Below, one piece after another: positions 53,762 through 62,579 of a stretch of 64,000 nucleotides of DNA; within the stretch, counting starts at the first letter, position 1; every line of letters starts with the position of its first letter. A program made the position numbers and the translations under genes. This DNA is from Siccirubricoccus sp. G192 (GTDB lineage: Bacteria; Pseudomonadota; Alphaproteobacteria; Acetobacterales; Acetobacteraceae). The DNA is taken from positions 1,337,501-1,401,500 of the forward strand of contig NZ_JAHREN010000001.1 of assembly GCF_019084075.1 (NCBI RefSeq). Reading direction: 5' to 3'. Below the pieces are notes generated by a model. It was not told the origin of the DNA, searched no databases, and saw only the letters and a list, made by a program, of their open reading frames with translations.

Positions 53762-54736
53762 CTACGCGTTGCCGCGCAGCACCTCCTGGTTGATGACCAC
53801 ATCGGGGTCGAGCCTGCCCTCGAAGGCCGCAAGGACGCTGTCGGCGCAGGAGAGCGACATGCGCCGGATGCCCTCCGCCGTGGCCGCGGCGGTATGCGGC
53901 GTCAGCACCACATTCGGCAGGCCGAGCAGCGGGATGGGCGCCTCCACCGGCTCCGTATGGAACACATCCAGGCCGGCGGCGGCGAGGTGGCCGGATTGCA
54001 GCGCCGCCACCAGCGCCGGCTCCTCCACCAGGGTGCCGCGGGCGGTATTCACCAGCACCGCGCCGGGCTTCATGGAGGCGAGGAATTCGCCGTTCACCAT
54101 GCCGCGGGTCTGCTCGTTGCTCGGGCAATGCAGGGTGACGGCATCGGCCTCGGCCAGCCCGGCCGCCAGGTCCTTCACCGGGATGAAGCCGGCGCCCTTG
54201 ATGGTGTTCTGCGGAATGAAGGGGTCGCGCACCAGCACGCGCATGCCGAAGGCATGGCAGAGCCGCGCCACGCGGCCGCCGATCCGGCCGAAGCCCATCA
54301 CCAGCACGGTGCGGCCCGCCAGGTCGAAACAGGGCAGGTCCGGCTGCGCGCCCCATTTCAGGGCGCGCATATTGGCGTCGTAGTCCTTGGTGCGGCGCGC
54401 CACGGAGAGCAGCAGCATCAAGGCATGCTCGGCGACCGAGACCGCATTCGCATCCGGCGTCACCGTCAGCGGGATGCCGCGCGCGGTGAGCGCCGGCACG
54501 TCCACTGCGTCATAGCCGACGCCGTGCCGCGCCACGATCCGCAGGTTGGGCGCCGCATCGAGGAAGGCGCGGTCGATCCGCGTGGCGCGCACCGTCACCG
54601 CCTCGGCGCGTGGCAGCGCCTCGGCCAGGGTCGCGGCATTGATCTCCTCCAGCACCTGCACGGTGACGCCGGGGGCGGAGCGCAGCCGGTCCAGCGCTTC
54701 GGGGTGCAGGGCGCGGAGGCAGACGACATGGGGCAT
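53762..54736 (-). CDS. D-2-hydroxyacid dehydrogenase, NAD(P)-binding
   Basis: The 324-residue protein is an SerA/LdhA-type enzyme that oxidises a 2-hydroxy acid or reduces the 2-keto acid. It has VLVMGFGRIGGRVARLCHAF (dinucleotide-binding GxGxxG), the catalytic Arg in LVNTARGTLVEE, Glu in LDVFHTEPVE, and His in VVLTPHTAAAT. Next to the ComDE-like genes it could work as a sulfolactate-type (SlcC-like) dehydrogenase, but the family also covers many other substrates. Confidence 0.87.
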   Translation of the reverse strand: MPHVVCLRALHPEALDRLRSAPGVTVQVLEEINAATLAEALPRAEAVTVRATRIDRAFLDAAPNLRIVARHGVGYDAVDVPALTARGIPLTVTPDANAVSVAEHALMLLLSVARRTKDYDANMRALKWGAQPDLPCFDLAGRTVLVMGFGRIGGRVARLCHAFGMRVLVRDPFIPQNTIKGAGFIPVKDLAAGLAEADAVTLHCPSNEQTRGMVNGEFLASMKPGAVLVNTARGTLVEEPALVAALQSGHLAAAGLDVFHTEPVEAPIPLLGLPNVVLTPHTAAATAEGIRRMSLSCADSVLAAFEGRLDPDVVINQEVLRGNA

Positions 54737-54747
54737 GCTTCAGGGTC

Positions 54748-55713
54748 CTAATCGGCTGTGGCGCCGGAGATGCGGACGATCTCCGTCCATTTCGGGATCT
54801 CGGTGCGGATGAAGGCGGCGAATTCCTCGGGCGTGCTGCCCACCGGCTCGCTGCCCTGCTCGGCGAGCTTGCGCTGCATCTCCGGGGTGCGGAGCACGCC
54901 GGCGGCTTCCGTGGCGAGGCGCGCGACGATGGCGGGTGGCGTGCCGGCGGGGGCGAGCAGCCCGTTCCAGAGCGTGATCTCGAAGCCCGGCATCGCCTCG
55001 GCGATGGTCGGCACCTCCGGCAGCAGGGGCGAGCGGCGGCGCGTGGTGACGCCAAGCGGCCGCAGCCGCCCGGCCTGGACATGCGCGATCACCTCGACCA
55101 GCGGGCTCATGATCATCTGGATCTTGCCGGCGATCAGGTCCGTCACCGCGGGCGCGCCGCCGCGATAGGGCACATGCACGACCTGCACGCCCGCCTGTGC
55201 CGCGAAGAGCGCGCCGGCCAGGTGCTGCGAGGTGCCGGAGCCGGCGCTGCCGTAATTGAGCTGGCCGGGCCGGGACTTCGCCAGGGCGATCAGCTCCGCC
55301 AGGCTGCGCGCCGGGACATCCGGATGCACCACCAGCAGGTTCGGGACGAAGGCGATCTGCGTGATGGGGGCGAAGTCCCGCACCGCATCGAAGGGCAGGT
55401 TGCGATACAGCGCCTGGTTGGTGGCGATGACGCTGCTGGTCGCGATGAGCAGCGTGTAGCCGTCCGGCGCGCTATGCGCGACATGCTCGGCCGCGATATT
55501 GCCGCCGGCGCCGGGGCGGTTCTCGATGACCACGGGCTGGCCCAGCCGCTCGCCCAGCGCCTGGGCGACCAGCCGCGCCGTCACATCCGTGCTGCCGCCG
55601 GCCGAATAGGGCACGACCAGCCGGACCGGGCGTTCCGGCGCCCAATTCTGGGCCAGGGCGGCCGGGGCGATGGGCAGGGTGGCGAGCGTGGCGAGCAGCG
55701 AGCGGCGATGCAT
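54748..55713 (-). CDS. Bug-family periplasmic substrate-binding protein (TTT type)
   Basis: The 321-residue protein has a signal peptide MHRRSLLATLATLPIAPAAL with a cleavage region at ALAQNW, then the Bug motifs RPVRLVVPYSAGGSTDVTAR, VVIENRPGAGGNIAAEHVAH and GQLNYGSAGSGTSQHLAGAL. It binds a carboxylate in the periplasm for a tripartite tricarboxylate transporter; no TctAB genes are in this window. ATG 55713 is chosen because it starts the signal peptide. It is co-oriented with the catabolic genes around it. Confidence 0.9.
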   Translation of the reverse strand: MHRRSLLATLATLPIAPAALAQNWAPERPVRLVVPYSAGGSTDVTARLVAQALGERLGQPVVIENRPGAGGNIAAEHVAHSAPDGYTLLIATSSVIATNQALYRNLPFDAVRDFAPITQIAFVPNLLVVHPDVPARSLAELIALAKSRPGQLNYGSAGSGTSQHLAGALFAAQAGVQVVHVPYRGGAPAVTDLIAGKIQMIMSPLVEVIAHVQAGRLRPLGVTTRRRSPLLPEVPTIAEAMPGFEITLWNGLLAPAGTPPAIVARLATEAAGVLRTPEMQRKLAEQGSEPVGSTPEEFAAFIRTEIPKWTEIVRISGATAD

Positions 55714-55771
55714 GCGGACTCCTCCCAAGGCTGCGTGGCGGGGTTGGCCCCCGCTCACGCGTGAACTCGGC

Positions 55772-56387
55772 CTATTGCAGATGCGCCTTCGGCCCCAGGA
55801 TCGCCTCGCGCATGCGGGCCTGCAAAATGGAGGCCTCGCGCGGCGGCAGCACCAGCGGCTCGGTCCGCTCATCCACCTTGATCTGGGCGAAGAGGGGGGC
55901 CGTTGCCGGCATGGATGGCCTCGCGCAGCGCCTGCACCTCGGCCGCGGCGCGGATCAGCCGGGTATCCGGGATGCCGGCCGCCTTGGCCATGCCGGCGAG
56001 GTCGACGCCGTGCTTGGTATGGGTCTCCTGCATGCCGGTCTCGCCGTAATGCTCGTTGTCCAGCACCACGATGGAGAGGTTCTTCGGCCGCTGCACGGCG
56101 ATGCTGGCGAGCGAGCCCACGCCCATCAGCATCTCGCCATCGCCGGTGATGACCAGCACGCGGCGCTCCGGCTGCGCCAAAGCGAGGCCGAGGCCCATCA
56201 TGGCGGCGCCGCCCATGCCGCCCCAGAGCGGCAGGTTCTCCGGGCAGTCGCCGGCCGCGGTGATGTCCCAGGCGGGGGCGCCGAGGCCGCCGATCACCAG
56301 CATCCCGCCCCGATCGCGAAGCAGGGTCCGCACCACGCTGCGGCGGCGGAGCTTGCCGGTCTCGCCGGTTTCGATCGTGTCAGCCAT
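55772..56387 (-). CDS. comE: ThDP-dependent decarboxylase beta subunit, ComE-like (frameshifted near 55897)
   Basis: The protein matches the C-terminal ThDP-binding half of sulfopyruvate/phosphonopyruvate decarboxylases. NLPLWGGMGGAAMMGLGLAL, the ThDP motif ITGDGEMLMGVGSL and NEHYGETGMQETH (Mg- and ThDP-binding Asn) are seen. The frame breaks after HAGNGP in a six-G run at 55894-55899; with one G fewer it goes on LFAQIKVDERTEPLVLPPRE to a stop at 55772. It works as a complex with the ComD-like subunit, whose stop is 3 bp upstream. Confidence 0.8.
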
Positions 56388-56390
56388 GTC

Positions 56391-56939
56391 TCACTTCCCG
56401 AAGGTCTTGGCGCCGATGACGCGCTGGCCGATCAGGGTCGCGGTCGGGCGGTAGGTGTTGAAGGCCATGCGGAGCGTGGCATCGACCGTGGGCGCGATGT
56501 CCTCCGGCGCATCGGCGCGCTTCACCAGCGTGCCCATCGCCTCCAGCACGGTCTGGGTCGCATTGCCCATCGGCACCTGGAAGGGGTTGAACTCGCCGTA
56601 GTCGCCGCGCATGGTCACGATCATCGGCAGCGGCGTGCGGTGCGCGATCGCCACCGAGAGCATGTTGATGCAATTGCCAACGCCGCTCGACTGCATCAGC
56701 AGCACGCCCTTCTCGCCGCCGAGCCAGGCGCCGAAGAGCTGGGCGATGCCCTCCTCCTCGGTGGTCAGGGTCACGACGCGGATGCCGTTGTCGGCGAGGC
56801 ACCGGTTGATGAGGCGGGAATGCCCGGCATCCGGCACCAGCGCCACCTGGCGGATGCCATGCTCCTTCAGCAGGTCGAAAATCTGGTCCGGCCAATCGGC
56901 GGCACCGTCCGGCGCCGTCTCCAGTTGTTCTCGTTGCAT
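56391..56939 (-). CDS. comD: ThDP-dependent decarboxylase alpha subunit, ComD-like
   Basis: The 182-residue protein is the N-terminal (pyrimidine-binding) half of a sulfopyruvate/phosphonopyruvate-type decarboxylase: VALVPDAGHSRLINRCLADN, then VVTLTTEEEGIAQLFGAWLG with the catalytic Glu, and GVLLMQSSGVGNCINMLS. ATG 56939 (MQREQLETAP) matches family length. It heads the leftward cluster; the 158-bp region to eutB probably contains both promoters. Substrate is not determined, but sulfopyruvate is a credible option given the neighbouring dehydrogenase. Confidence 0.78.
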   Translation of the reverse strand: MQREQLETAPDGAADWPDQIFDLLKEHGIRQVALVPDAGHSRLINRCLADNGIRVVTLTTEEEGIAQLFGAWLGGEKGVLLMQSSGVGNCINMLSVAIAHRTPLPMIVTMRGDYGEFNPFQVPMGNATQTVLEAMGTLVKRADAPEDIAPTVDATLRMAFNTYRPTATLIGQRVIGAKTFGK

Positions 56940-57097
56940 AGGCTTCCTCCGTGCCCCGCCGCCGCCGTTCCCGATGATCGGCAGGGACCGGCGGGCCACG
57001 CAATGGATGGATCGGCGGCGAACATCCCGCGAAGCCGCCGGGCTGGCAAGGGACGGCACGAGGCGCCAGGATGGCGCCGGGGCAGGGAGGCGGCGGG

Positions 57098-58474
57098 ATG
57101 GGCTTCACCCAGGCGATCGGCGGCACGCGCTTCAGCTTCCCGGACCTGCGCTGCCTGCTGGCCCGGGCCACGCCGCCGCGCTCCGGCGATGTCCTGGCCG
57201 GGCTGGCGGCGGCGAGCGCGCAGGAGCGGGTGGCGGCGCAGCGGGCCCTGGCCGACCTGCCGCTGGCGCATTTCCTGGCCGAGGCAGTGATCCCCCATGA
57301 GGCGGATGCGGTCACGCGGCTGATCCAGGACCGGCATGACCGCGCCGCCTTCGCGCCCATCGCCCACCTCACCGTCGGCGGCTTCCGCGACTGGCTACTC
57401 TCGGAGGCGGCGGATGCCGCGGCGCTGGCGGCGCTCCGCCCCGGCCTGATGCCGGAGATGGTGGCGGCGGTCTCCAAGATCATGCGGCTGCAGGACCTGG
57501 TGGCGGTGGCAGCGAAATGCCGGGTGGTCACGCGCTTCCGCAACACCCTCGGCCTGCCGGGGCGGCTCTCCATTCGCTTGCAGCCGAACGACCCGGTGGA
57601 CGACCCGCGCGGCGTGGCGGCGGCGGTGCTGGACGGGCTGCTGCTCGGGGCGGGCGATGCGGTGATCGGCGTCAACCCCGCCACCGACAATGTCGAGACG
57701 GTGATGCGCCTGCTTGACCTGCTCGACACGGTGCGGGAGCGCTATGCGATTCCCACCCAGACCTGCGTGCTGTCGCATGTCACGACCACCATGCTGGCGA
57801 TCGAGCGCGGCGCGCCGGTGGACCTGGTGTTCCAGTCCATCGGCGGCACCGAGGCGGCCAACCGCAGCTTCGGCGTCACCTTGCCGCTGCTGGCGGAGGC
57901 GCGGGAGGCGGCGCTGGCGCTGGGGCGCGGCACGCTCGGCGACAACCTCATGTATTTCGAGACCGGCCAGGGCAGCGCCCTGAGTGCGGAGGCGCATCAC
58001 GGCGTCGATCAGCAGACCATCGAGGCGCGGGCCTATGCGGTGGCCCGCGGATTCGCGCCGCTGCTGGTGAATCCCGTGGTGGGCTTCATCGGCCCGGAAT
58101 ACCTGTTTGACGGCAAGCAGATCACCCGCGCGGGGCTGGAGGATCATTTCTGCGGCAAGCTGCTCGGCCTGCCGATGGGGGTGGATGTCTGCTACACCAA
58201 CCATGCCGAGGCCGATCAGGACGACATGGATGCTTTGCTCACCCTGCTCGGCGTCGCCGGCGTCACCTACATCATGGGCGTGCCGGGGGCGGATGACGTG
58301 ATGCTCGCCTATCAGAGCACCTCCTTCCATGACGGGCTCTATCTGCGGGCGGCGCTGGGCCGGCGGCCGGCGCCGGAATTCGAGGCCTGGATGCAGCGCA
58401 TGGGGATCGAGCGCGCCAGCGGCGAGGGAAGGCTGCCGGCCGGCCTGGCGCCGGCGCTGCTGGGGCTCGGCTGA
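57098..58474 (+). CDS. eutB: Ethanolamine ammonia-lyase large subunit
   Basis: The 458-residue protein carries EutB motifs throughout: FPDLRCLLARATPPRSGD near the start, LPGRLSIRLQPNDPVDDPRG, GVNPATDNVETVMRLLDLLD, QSIGGTEAANRSFGV and YFETGQGSALSAEAHHGVDQ, which includes substrate-binding Glu and Gln. It cleaves ethanolamine to acetaldehyde and ammonia using adenosylcobalamin. Start 57098 (MGFTQAIGGTRFSF) is preferred to 57071. There is no microcompartment or cobalamin-riboswitch-like sequence beside it, so this is the minimal two-gene form. Confidence 0.95.
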   Translation: MGFTQAIGGTRFSFPDLRCLLARATPPRSGDVLAGLAAASAQERVAAQRALADLPLAHFLAEAVIPHEADAVTRLIQDRHDRAAFAPIAHLTVGGFRDWLLSEAADAAALAALRPGLMPEMVAAVSKIMRLQDLVAVAAKCRVVTRFRNTLGLPGRLSIRLQPNDPVDDPRGVAAAVLDGLLLGAGDAVIGVNPATDNVETVMRLLDLLDTVRERYAIPTQTCVLSHVTTTMLAIERGAPVDLVFQSIGGTEAANRSFGVTLPLLAEAREAALALGRGTLGDNLMYFETGQGSALSAEAHHGVDQQTIEARAYAVARGFAPLLVNPVVGFIGPEYLFDGKQITRAGLEDHFCGKLLGLPMGVDVCYTNHAEADQDDMDALLTLLGVAGVTYIMGVPGADDVMLAYQSTSFHDGLYLRAALGRRPAPEFEAWMQRMGIERASGEGRLPAGLAPALLGLG

Positions 58475-59223
58475 TGCCGGAGCCGGTGCCCTGGGCCGCG
58501 CTGCGGCGCTTCACCGCGGCGCGGGTCGGGCTGGGGCGCGCCGGGCATGGCCTGCCGACGACCGCGCATCTCGATTTCCAGGAAGCCCATGCCCTGGCGC
58601 GGGATGCGGTGCATTCGGCGCTGGATGTGCCGCGGCTCGCTGCCGATCTGGCGCCGCTCGGCCTGCCGGTGCTCAGCGTGGCGAGCCAGGTGGCGGATCG
58701 GCGGGACTACCTGCTGCGGCCCGATCTCGGCCGGCGGCTGCGGCCGGCGGACCAGGCGCGGCTGGCGGCGCCGCCCGCACCGGGGACCTTCCTGCTGGTG
58801 GTGGCGGATGGGCTCTCGGCCAGCGCTGTGCAGGCGGGGGCGGCGGCGCTGCTCGGCCATGCGGTGCCGCTGCTGCGCGGGGCGGGGCTGGCGCTCGCGC
58901 CCCTCGTCATCGCCGAACAGGCGCGGGTGGCGCTCGGCGACGAGATCGGCGAGGCGCTGGGCGCGGCCATGGTCGCGGTGCTGATCGGCGAGCGGCCAGG
59001 GCTTTCCGCCACGGATTCGCTGGGGATCTACCTCACCCTCGGGCCGCGGCGCGGGCGGGTGGATGCGGAGCGGAACTGCATCTCCAATATCCGCCCCGGC
59101 GGGCTGGCGCCGGAGGCGGCGGCGGCGAAGCTGCTCTGGCTGGCAGGCGCGGCGCTGCGGCTGGGCGCGACGGGCGTGGCGCTGAAGGACGAGCAGCCCG
59201 CCGTGCCGCTGCTCGCGCCATGA
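58474..59223 (+). CDS. eutC: Ethanolamine ammonia-lyase small subunit
   Basis: The 249-residue protein has the EutC core: RFTAARVGLGRAGHGLPTTA, HLDFQEAHALARDAVHSALD, LSATDSLGIYLTLGPRRG and the C-terminal RNCISNIRPGGLAPEAAAAK, which contacts cobalamin at the interface with EutB. Its start overlaps the eutB stop (TGATG) and its stop overlaps arfB (ATGA). With eutB it forms the (EutBC)6 enzyme. Confidence 0.95.
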   Translation: MPEPVPWAALRRFTAARVGLGRAGHGLPTTAHLDFQEAHALARDAVHSALDVPRLAADLAPLGLPVLSVASQVADRRDYLLRPDLGRRLRPADQARLAAPPAPGTFLLVVADGLSASAVQAGAAALLGHAVPLLRGAGLALAPLVIAEQARVALGDEIGEALGAAMVAVLIGERPGLSATDSLGIYLTLGPRRGRVDAERNCISNIRPGGLAPEAAAAKLLWLAGAALRLGATGVALKDEQPAVPLLAP

Positions 59224-59642
59224 TCCAGGTCACACGCGGCATCGCCATCGCCGAGGAGGAGCTGAGCGAGGAATTCATCCGCGCCTCCGGCCCCGGCGGG
59301 CAGAATGTGCATAAGGTCTCCAGCGCGGTGCAGCTCCGCTTCGATGCGCGGCGCAGCCCCAACCTGCCGGAGGGCGTGCGGGCCAGGCTGGAACGGCTGG
59401 CCGGCCACCGGCTGACGCAGGAGGGGGTGATCGTCATCACCGCCCAGCGCTTCCGCACCCGCGAGCGCAACCGGGAGGATGCGCTGGAACGCCTGCTGGC
59501 GCTGATCCGCGAGGCCGCCATCCCGCCGCCGCCACCGCGCCGGCCGACCAAGCCGACGCTCGGCTCCAAGACCCGGCGGCTGGAAGGCAAGGCCCGCCGC
59601 GCCGGGGTGAAGCAGATGCGGGGGAAGCCGCAAGGGGAATAG
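59220..59642 (+). CDS. arfB: Peptidyl-tRNA hydrolase ArfB (ribosome rescue)
   Basis: The 140-residue protein rescues stalled ribosomes by hydrolysing peptidyl-tRNA. The release-factor motif GGQ is at residues 26-28 in ASGPGGQNVHKVSSAV, and the C-terminal basic tail (KPTLGSKTRRLEGKARRAG), which enters the empty mRNA channel, is complete. ArfB is not known to be tied to ethanolamine use; the 4-bp overlap with eutC looks like chance operon joining. Confidence 0.93.
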   Translation: MIQVTRGIAIAEEELSEEFIRASGPGGQNVHKVSSAVQLRFDARRSPNLPEGVRARLERLAGHRLTQEGVIVITAQRFRTRERNREDALERLLALIREAAIPPPPPRRPTKPTLGSKTRRLEGKARRAGVKQMRGKPQGE

Positions 59643-59650
59643 CTGGGCGG

Positions 59651-60395
59651 CTACAGCATCTGCCCGCCATCCACCACGATGGTCTGCCCCGTCACCCAGC
59701 CGGCCAGCGGCGAGGCCAGGAACAGCACCACATCAGCCACCTCCTCCGGCGCGCCGAGCCGGCCGAAGGGGATGCTCTTCAGGATGCTGTTGTAGAGGCC
59801 GGGCGCGCTGGTCCTGCGTTCCTCCCAGGAGCCGCCGGGGGAATTCGATGGAGCCAGGTGCCACGCCATTCACCCGGATGCCCTTCGGCGCCAGCATCGC
59901 CGCCTGGCTGGAGGTGTAGTTGATGAGCAGCGCCTTCACCGCCGCATAGGCCGGCGTGCGGGTGGAAGGCCGGAAGCCCGAGATCGAGGAGACATTGACG
60001 ATGGAGCCCTTCGACTGCTCCAGGAAGGGCAGGGCGGCACGGCTGGCACGCACCGTCGCCATCACATCCACCGAAAGCCCGGCCTTCCAGCCCTCCTCCG
60101 TATCGGTGGAGCCGAAGCCGGAGGCATTGTTCACCAGTACGTCGATGCCGCCGAGCGCCTTCGCCGCCGCCTCGACATAGGCCAGCACGGCGGGGCCATC
60201 CGCCAGGTCGCAACTCGCGGCATGCGCCGTCACGCCCTTGGCCGCGATTTCCGCCCGGGTCGCCTCCAGCGGCCCGGCGCTGCGGGCGCAGATCGAGACC
60301 GCCGCGCCGGCGCCGGCGAAGCCCAGCGCCACCGATCGGCCGATGCCGCGGCTGCCGCCGCAGACCACCACGCGCTTGCCCTTGAAATCGAACAT
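59651..60395 (-). CDS. SDR-family oxidoreductase (frameshifted near 59839)
   Basis: The ~247-residue protein has the classical SDR fold: [18 protein letters not shown] (TGxxxGxG-type), [10 protein letters not shown], the Ser in [10 protein letters not shown] and the Tyr-Lys pair in [16 protein letters not shown]. After [11 protein letters not shown] a five-G run (59837-59841) breaks the frame; with one base fewer it continues [20 protein letters not shown] and ends [16 protein letters not shown] 60395 ([11 protein letters not shown]) is the best start. Substrate unknown. Confidence 0.82.
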
Positions 60396-60414
60396 CCCTG
60401 GCCCCCTCCGGCTT

Positions 60415-60535
60415 GCCTGGAGCATGATGCGTTCACCTTCGTTCACGCATCATGCTCCAGGCCTTTGTTTGATCGCGTGATTCACGCTTTTCGGTGCGAG
60501 CACCTCAAGCGATCACGCTCTGGCCGCAGGCTGGC
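60415..60535. repeat. Long palindrome plus adjacent short inverted repeats
   Basis: GCCTGGAGCATGATGCGT pairs perfectly with its reverse complement at 60445-60462, an 18-bp stem around TCACCTTCGTTC. It is followed by GCGTGATTCACGC and GCGATCACGC-type short inverted repeats. The layout resembles the REP/BOX-like elements common between genes of alphaproteobacteria. It lies between two leftward genes and may end the upstream transcript. Confidence 0.6.
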
Positions 60536-60566
60536 GAAGCCGGGGCGCGGCGGCAAGCCCGGACCT

Positions 60567-60932
60567 TCAGCCGGCCGGCGCCCGCCGCCCCGCCGCGCCG
60601 ATCCAGGCCCAGGCGCCGAGCGTCAGGCCCAGCACGCCCCAGGTCACGTTGTAATTGGCCACCGCCATCGCCCCCAGCGCCACCGCCGCGACCCGCACCA
60701 CGAAGGGCGCGCCGAGCAGCGCCCAGATCCCGAGCCCCAGCGCCCCGCCGCCCCAGACCTGCCAGTGCTGCAGCCAAAGCAGCGCCGCGCGCGGCTGGCA
60801 GGCCAGTGGCGCCGCCGCGCCGCCGCAGAGCGCCCCCCAGGCGCGCGGCTCCACATAGGCCGCCCGATAGGCCAGCAGGGCGCCAAGCGCCGCCAGCACG
60901 ATCAACAACCCGGTCCAATCGCGTTTCGTCAT
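60567..60932 (-). CDS. Small hypothetical membrane protein
   Basis: The 121-residue protein starts MTKRDWTGLLIVLAALGALL and has four hydrophobic segments (about residues 8-24, 46-60, 66-88 and 92-112), with two cysteines in the first loop (ALCGGAAAPLACQP). No family is recognised. It diverges from the S49 peptidase gene across 54 bp. The two Cys could form a disulfide on the periplasmic side. Confidence 0.55.
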   Translation of the reverse strand: MTKRDWTGLLIVLAALGALLAYRAAYVEPRAWGALCGGAAAPLACQPRAALLWLQHWQVWGGGALGLGIWALLGAPFVVRVAAVALGAMAVANYNVTWGVLGLTLGAWAWIGAAGRRAPAG

Positions 60933-60986
60933 GATCGGGAGCCTGGCATGGCTTGATGGCAGCCGCGGGGCAGGCACATAGGAAAG

Positions 60987-61793
60987 ATGCATCTCCCCCT
61001 GTTCGACCGCCGCCCGCGCATCGCCCTGGTGCGCCTGGCCGGTGTCATCACTCCCCGGCCGGGCCTCGGCGGCGGGCTCAGCCTGGCGACGGTCGGGCCG
61101 GTGCTGGACCGGGCCTTCGCCCTCCGCCGGCTCTCGGCGGTGTTCCTGGCGGTGAATTCGCCGGGCGGCTCCGCCGTGCAGTCCAGCCTGATCGCCGGGC
61201 GCATCCGGCAATTGGCCGAGGAGAAGAAGCTGCCGGTGGTGGCCTGCGTGGAGGATGCGGCGGCCTCGGGCGGCTATTGGATCGCCTGCGCGGCGGATGA
61301 GATCGTGGCGGACCCGGCCTCCATCCTCGGCTCCATCGGCGTGATCGCGGCCAGCTTCGGCTTCCAGGAGGCGCTGGAGCGCATCGGGGTGGAGCGCCGG
61401 CTGCACACCGCCGGCCGCGAGAAGAGCTTCCTCGACCCCTTCCGCCCGGAACGCCCGGAGGACCTGGCCCGGCTGGAGACGCTGCTCGGCGAGTTGCATG
61501 CCGAATTCCGCGGCTGGGTCGCCGCCCGGCGCGGGCCAAGGCTGAAGGCGCCGGAGGAGTCGCTCTTCACCGGCCGTTTCTGGACCGGCCGGCGCGCCGT
61601 GGAACTCGGCCTGGCGGACCGGTTGGGCGATGCGGCCGGGGAGGCGAAGCGGCGCTTCGGGCCGAAGGCGCGGCTGATCCCGGTGGCCGGGCCGCGGCCG
61701 CCCCTGCTGCGCCGGCTGCTGCCGGGCCTCCATGCCGAGGCGGCGATCGCGGCACTGGAGGAGCGGGCGGCCTGGGGCCGGCTTGGGCTGTAG
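60987..61793 (+). CDS. S49-family (SppA/SohB-like) serine peptidase
   Basis: The 268-residue protein cleaves leftover signal peptides or membrane protein fragments. It has the Ser-Lys dyad of the family: S94 in EDAAASGGYWIA and K146 in HTAGREKSFLDP, 52 residues apart as in SppA, plus VNSPGGSAVQSSLIAGRIRQ. No clear membrane anchor or signal is seen at the N-terminus (MHLPLFDRRPRIALV), so it may be cytosolic or peripherally bound. Confidence 0.85.
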   Translation: MHLPLFDRRPRIALVRLAGVITPRPGLGGGLSLATVGPVLDRAFALRRLSAVFLAVNSPGGSAVQSSLIAGRIRQLAEEKKLPVVACVEDAAASGGYWIACAADEIVADPASILGSIGVIAASFGFQEALERIGVERRLHTAGREKSFLDPFRPERPEDLARLETLLGELHAEFRGWVAARRGPRLKAPEESLFTGRFWTGRRAVELGLADRLGDAAGEAKRRFGPKARLIPVAGPRPPLLRRLLPGLHAEAAIAALEERAAWGRLGL

Positions 61794-61940
61794 CGCCGCG
61801 GCAGGTGTCGCGAGTTCTTGCAGGCGCAGACCGATCCGAAAGCGGCATATCGCAAGCCCTTGATTGGTTTCTTCCGGCTGATTTCGCTTGATTGGATCAA
61901 CCAGCAATCAGCACAAGAAATTGAGCCGGGAAAGTAAACC

Positions 61941-62579
61941 ATGAATATTGGAAATCTGCTGCGCGCCGCGGTCATTGGGGGCGCCATGCTGCATGGGGCC
62001 TCCGCCCAGGCTGCCATTGCGCTCACATTGGAGGATCCGGGATCGCTGCTCCATGGGCAGGGCCAGGGCAGCCCCTGCGTGATCGGCGGCAGCGCCTGCA
62101 ACAACCCTGCCGATTTCGGCTACAGGCTGCTGCCCACCGGGCCGGCCGGCGCCAATTACGAGCGGGATTCGCCGGCCTACAAGGTCAAGAACCTGCGCAA
62201 CCAGGTCGGCAATGTCTTCGCCATCGGCATCGACACCAACACGACGACCTCGCCGCTCGGGACCGAGGTCCTGGATTATTTCACGGCGGCGGTGAATGGC
62301 GTGGTCCAGTTCACCTATTCCGGGCCGATCGCATTGAGCAACGCCGGTAACGGCAGCGGCTGGGCCGATCTCCTGCTGACAGGTTTCGACCTCAGCGGTT
62401 TCGACCCGCAGGACAGGGTGGTGTTCTCCGCCTCCATCAGCGGCGCCACGGCGGGGCCGGAAGCCTTCTTCCTGATCCCTGTCAGCGTCCCCGAGCCGGC
62501 CAGCCTGGCGATCCTCGCCACCGGGCTGCTGGGTCTTGGCCTGGTGCGGCGGCGCCCAGCCTCACTCCGTTTGGCCTGA
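61941..62579 (+). CDS. PEP-CTERM sorting-domain protein
   Basis: The 212-residue exported protein has a signal peptide (LLRAAVIGGAMLHGASAQAA) and a C-terminal sorting signal VPEPASLAILATGLLGLGLV followed by RRR, the PEP-CTERM tripartite motif read by exosortase. The mature part is Gly/Asn/Thr-rich with no recognised domain. In proteobacteria such proteins accompany exopolysaccharide production. No exosortase gene is in the window. Its end overlaps the convergent NTF2-like gene by 18 bp. Confidence 0.85.
   Translation: MNIGNLLRAAVIGGAMLHGASAQAAIALTLEDPGSLLHGQGQGSPCVIGGSACNNPADFGYRLLPTGPAGANYERDSPAYKVKNLRNQVGNVFAIGIDTNTTTSPLGTEVLDYFTAAVNGVVQFTYSGPIALSNAGNGSGWADLLLTGFDLSGFDPQDRVVFSASISGATAGPEAFFLIPVSVPEPASLAILATGLLGLGLVRRRPASLRLA

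Noticed and set aside
56940..57097. Cobalamin riboswitch before eutB
   Set aside because: No B12-box-like sequence or suitable length was found in this 158-bp gap.
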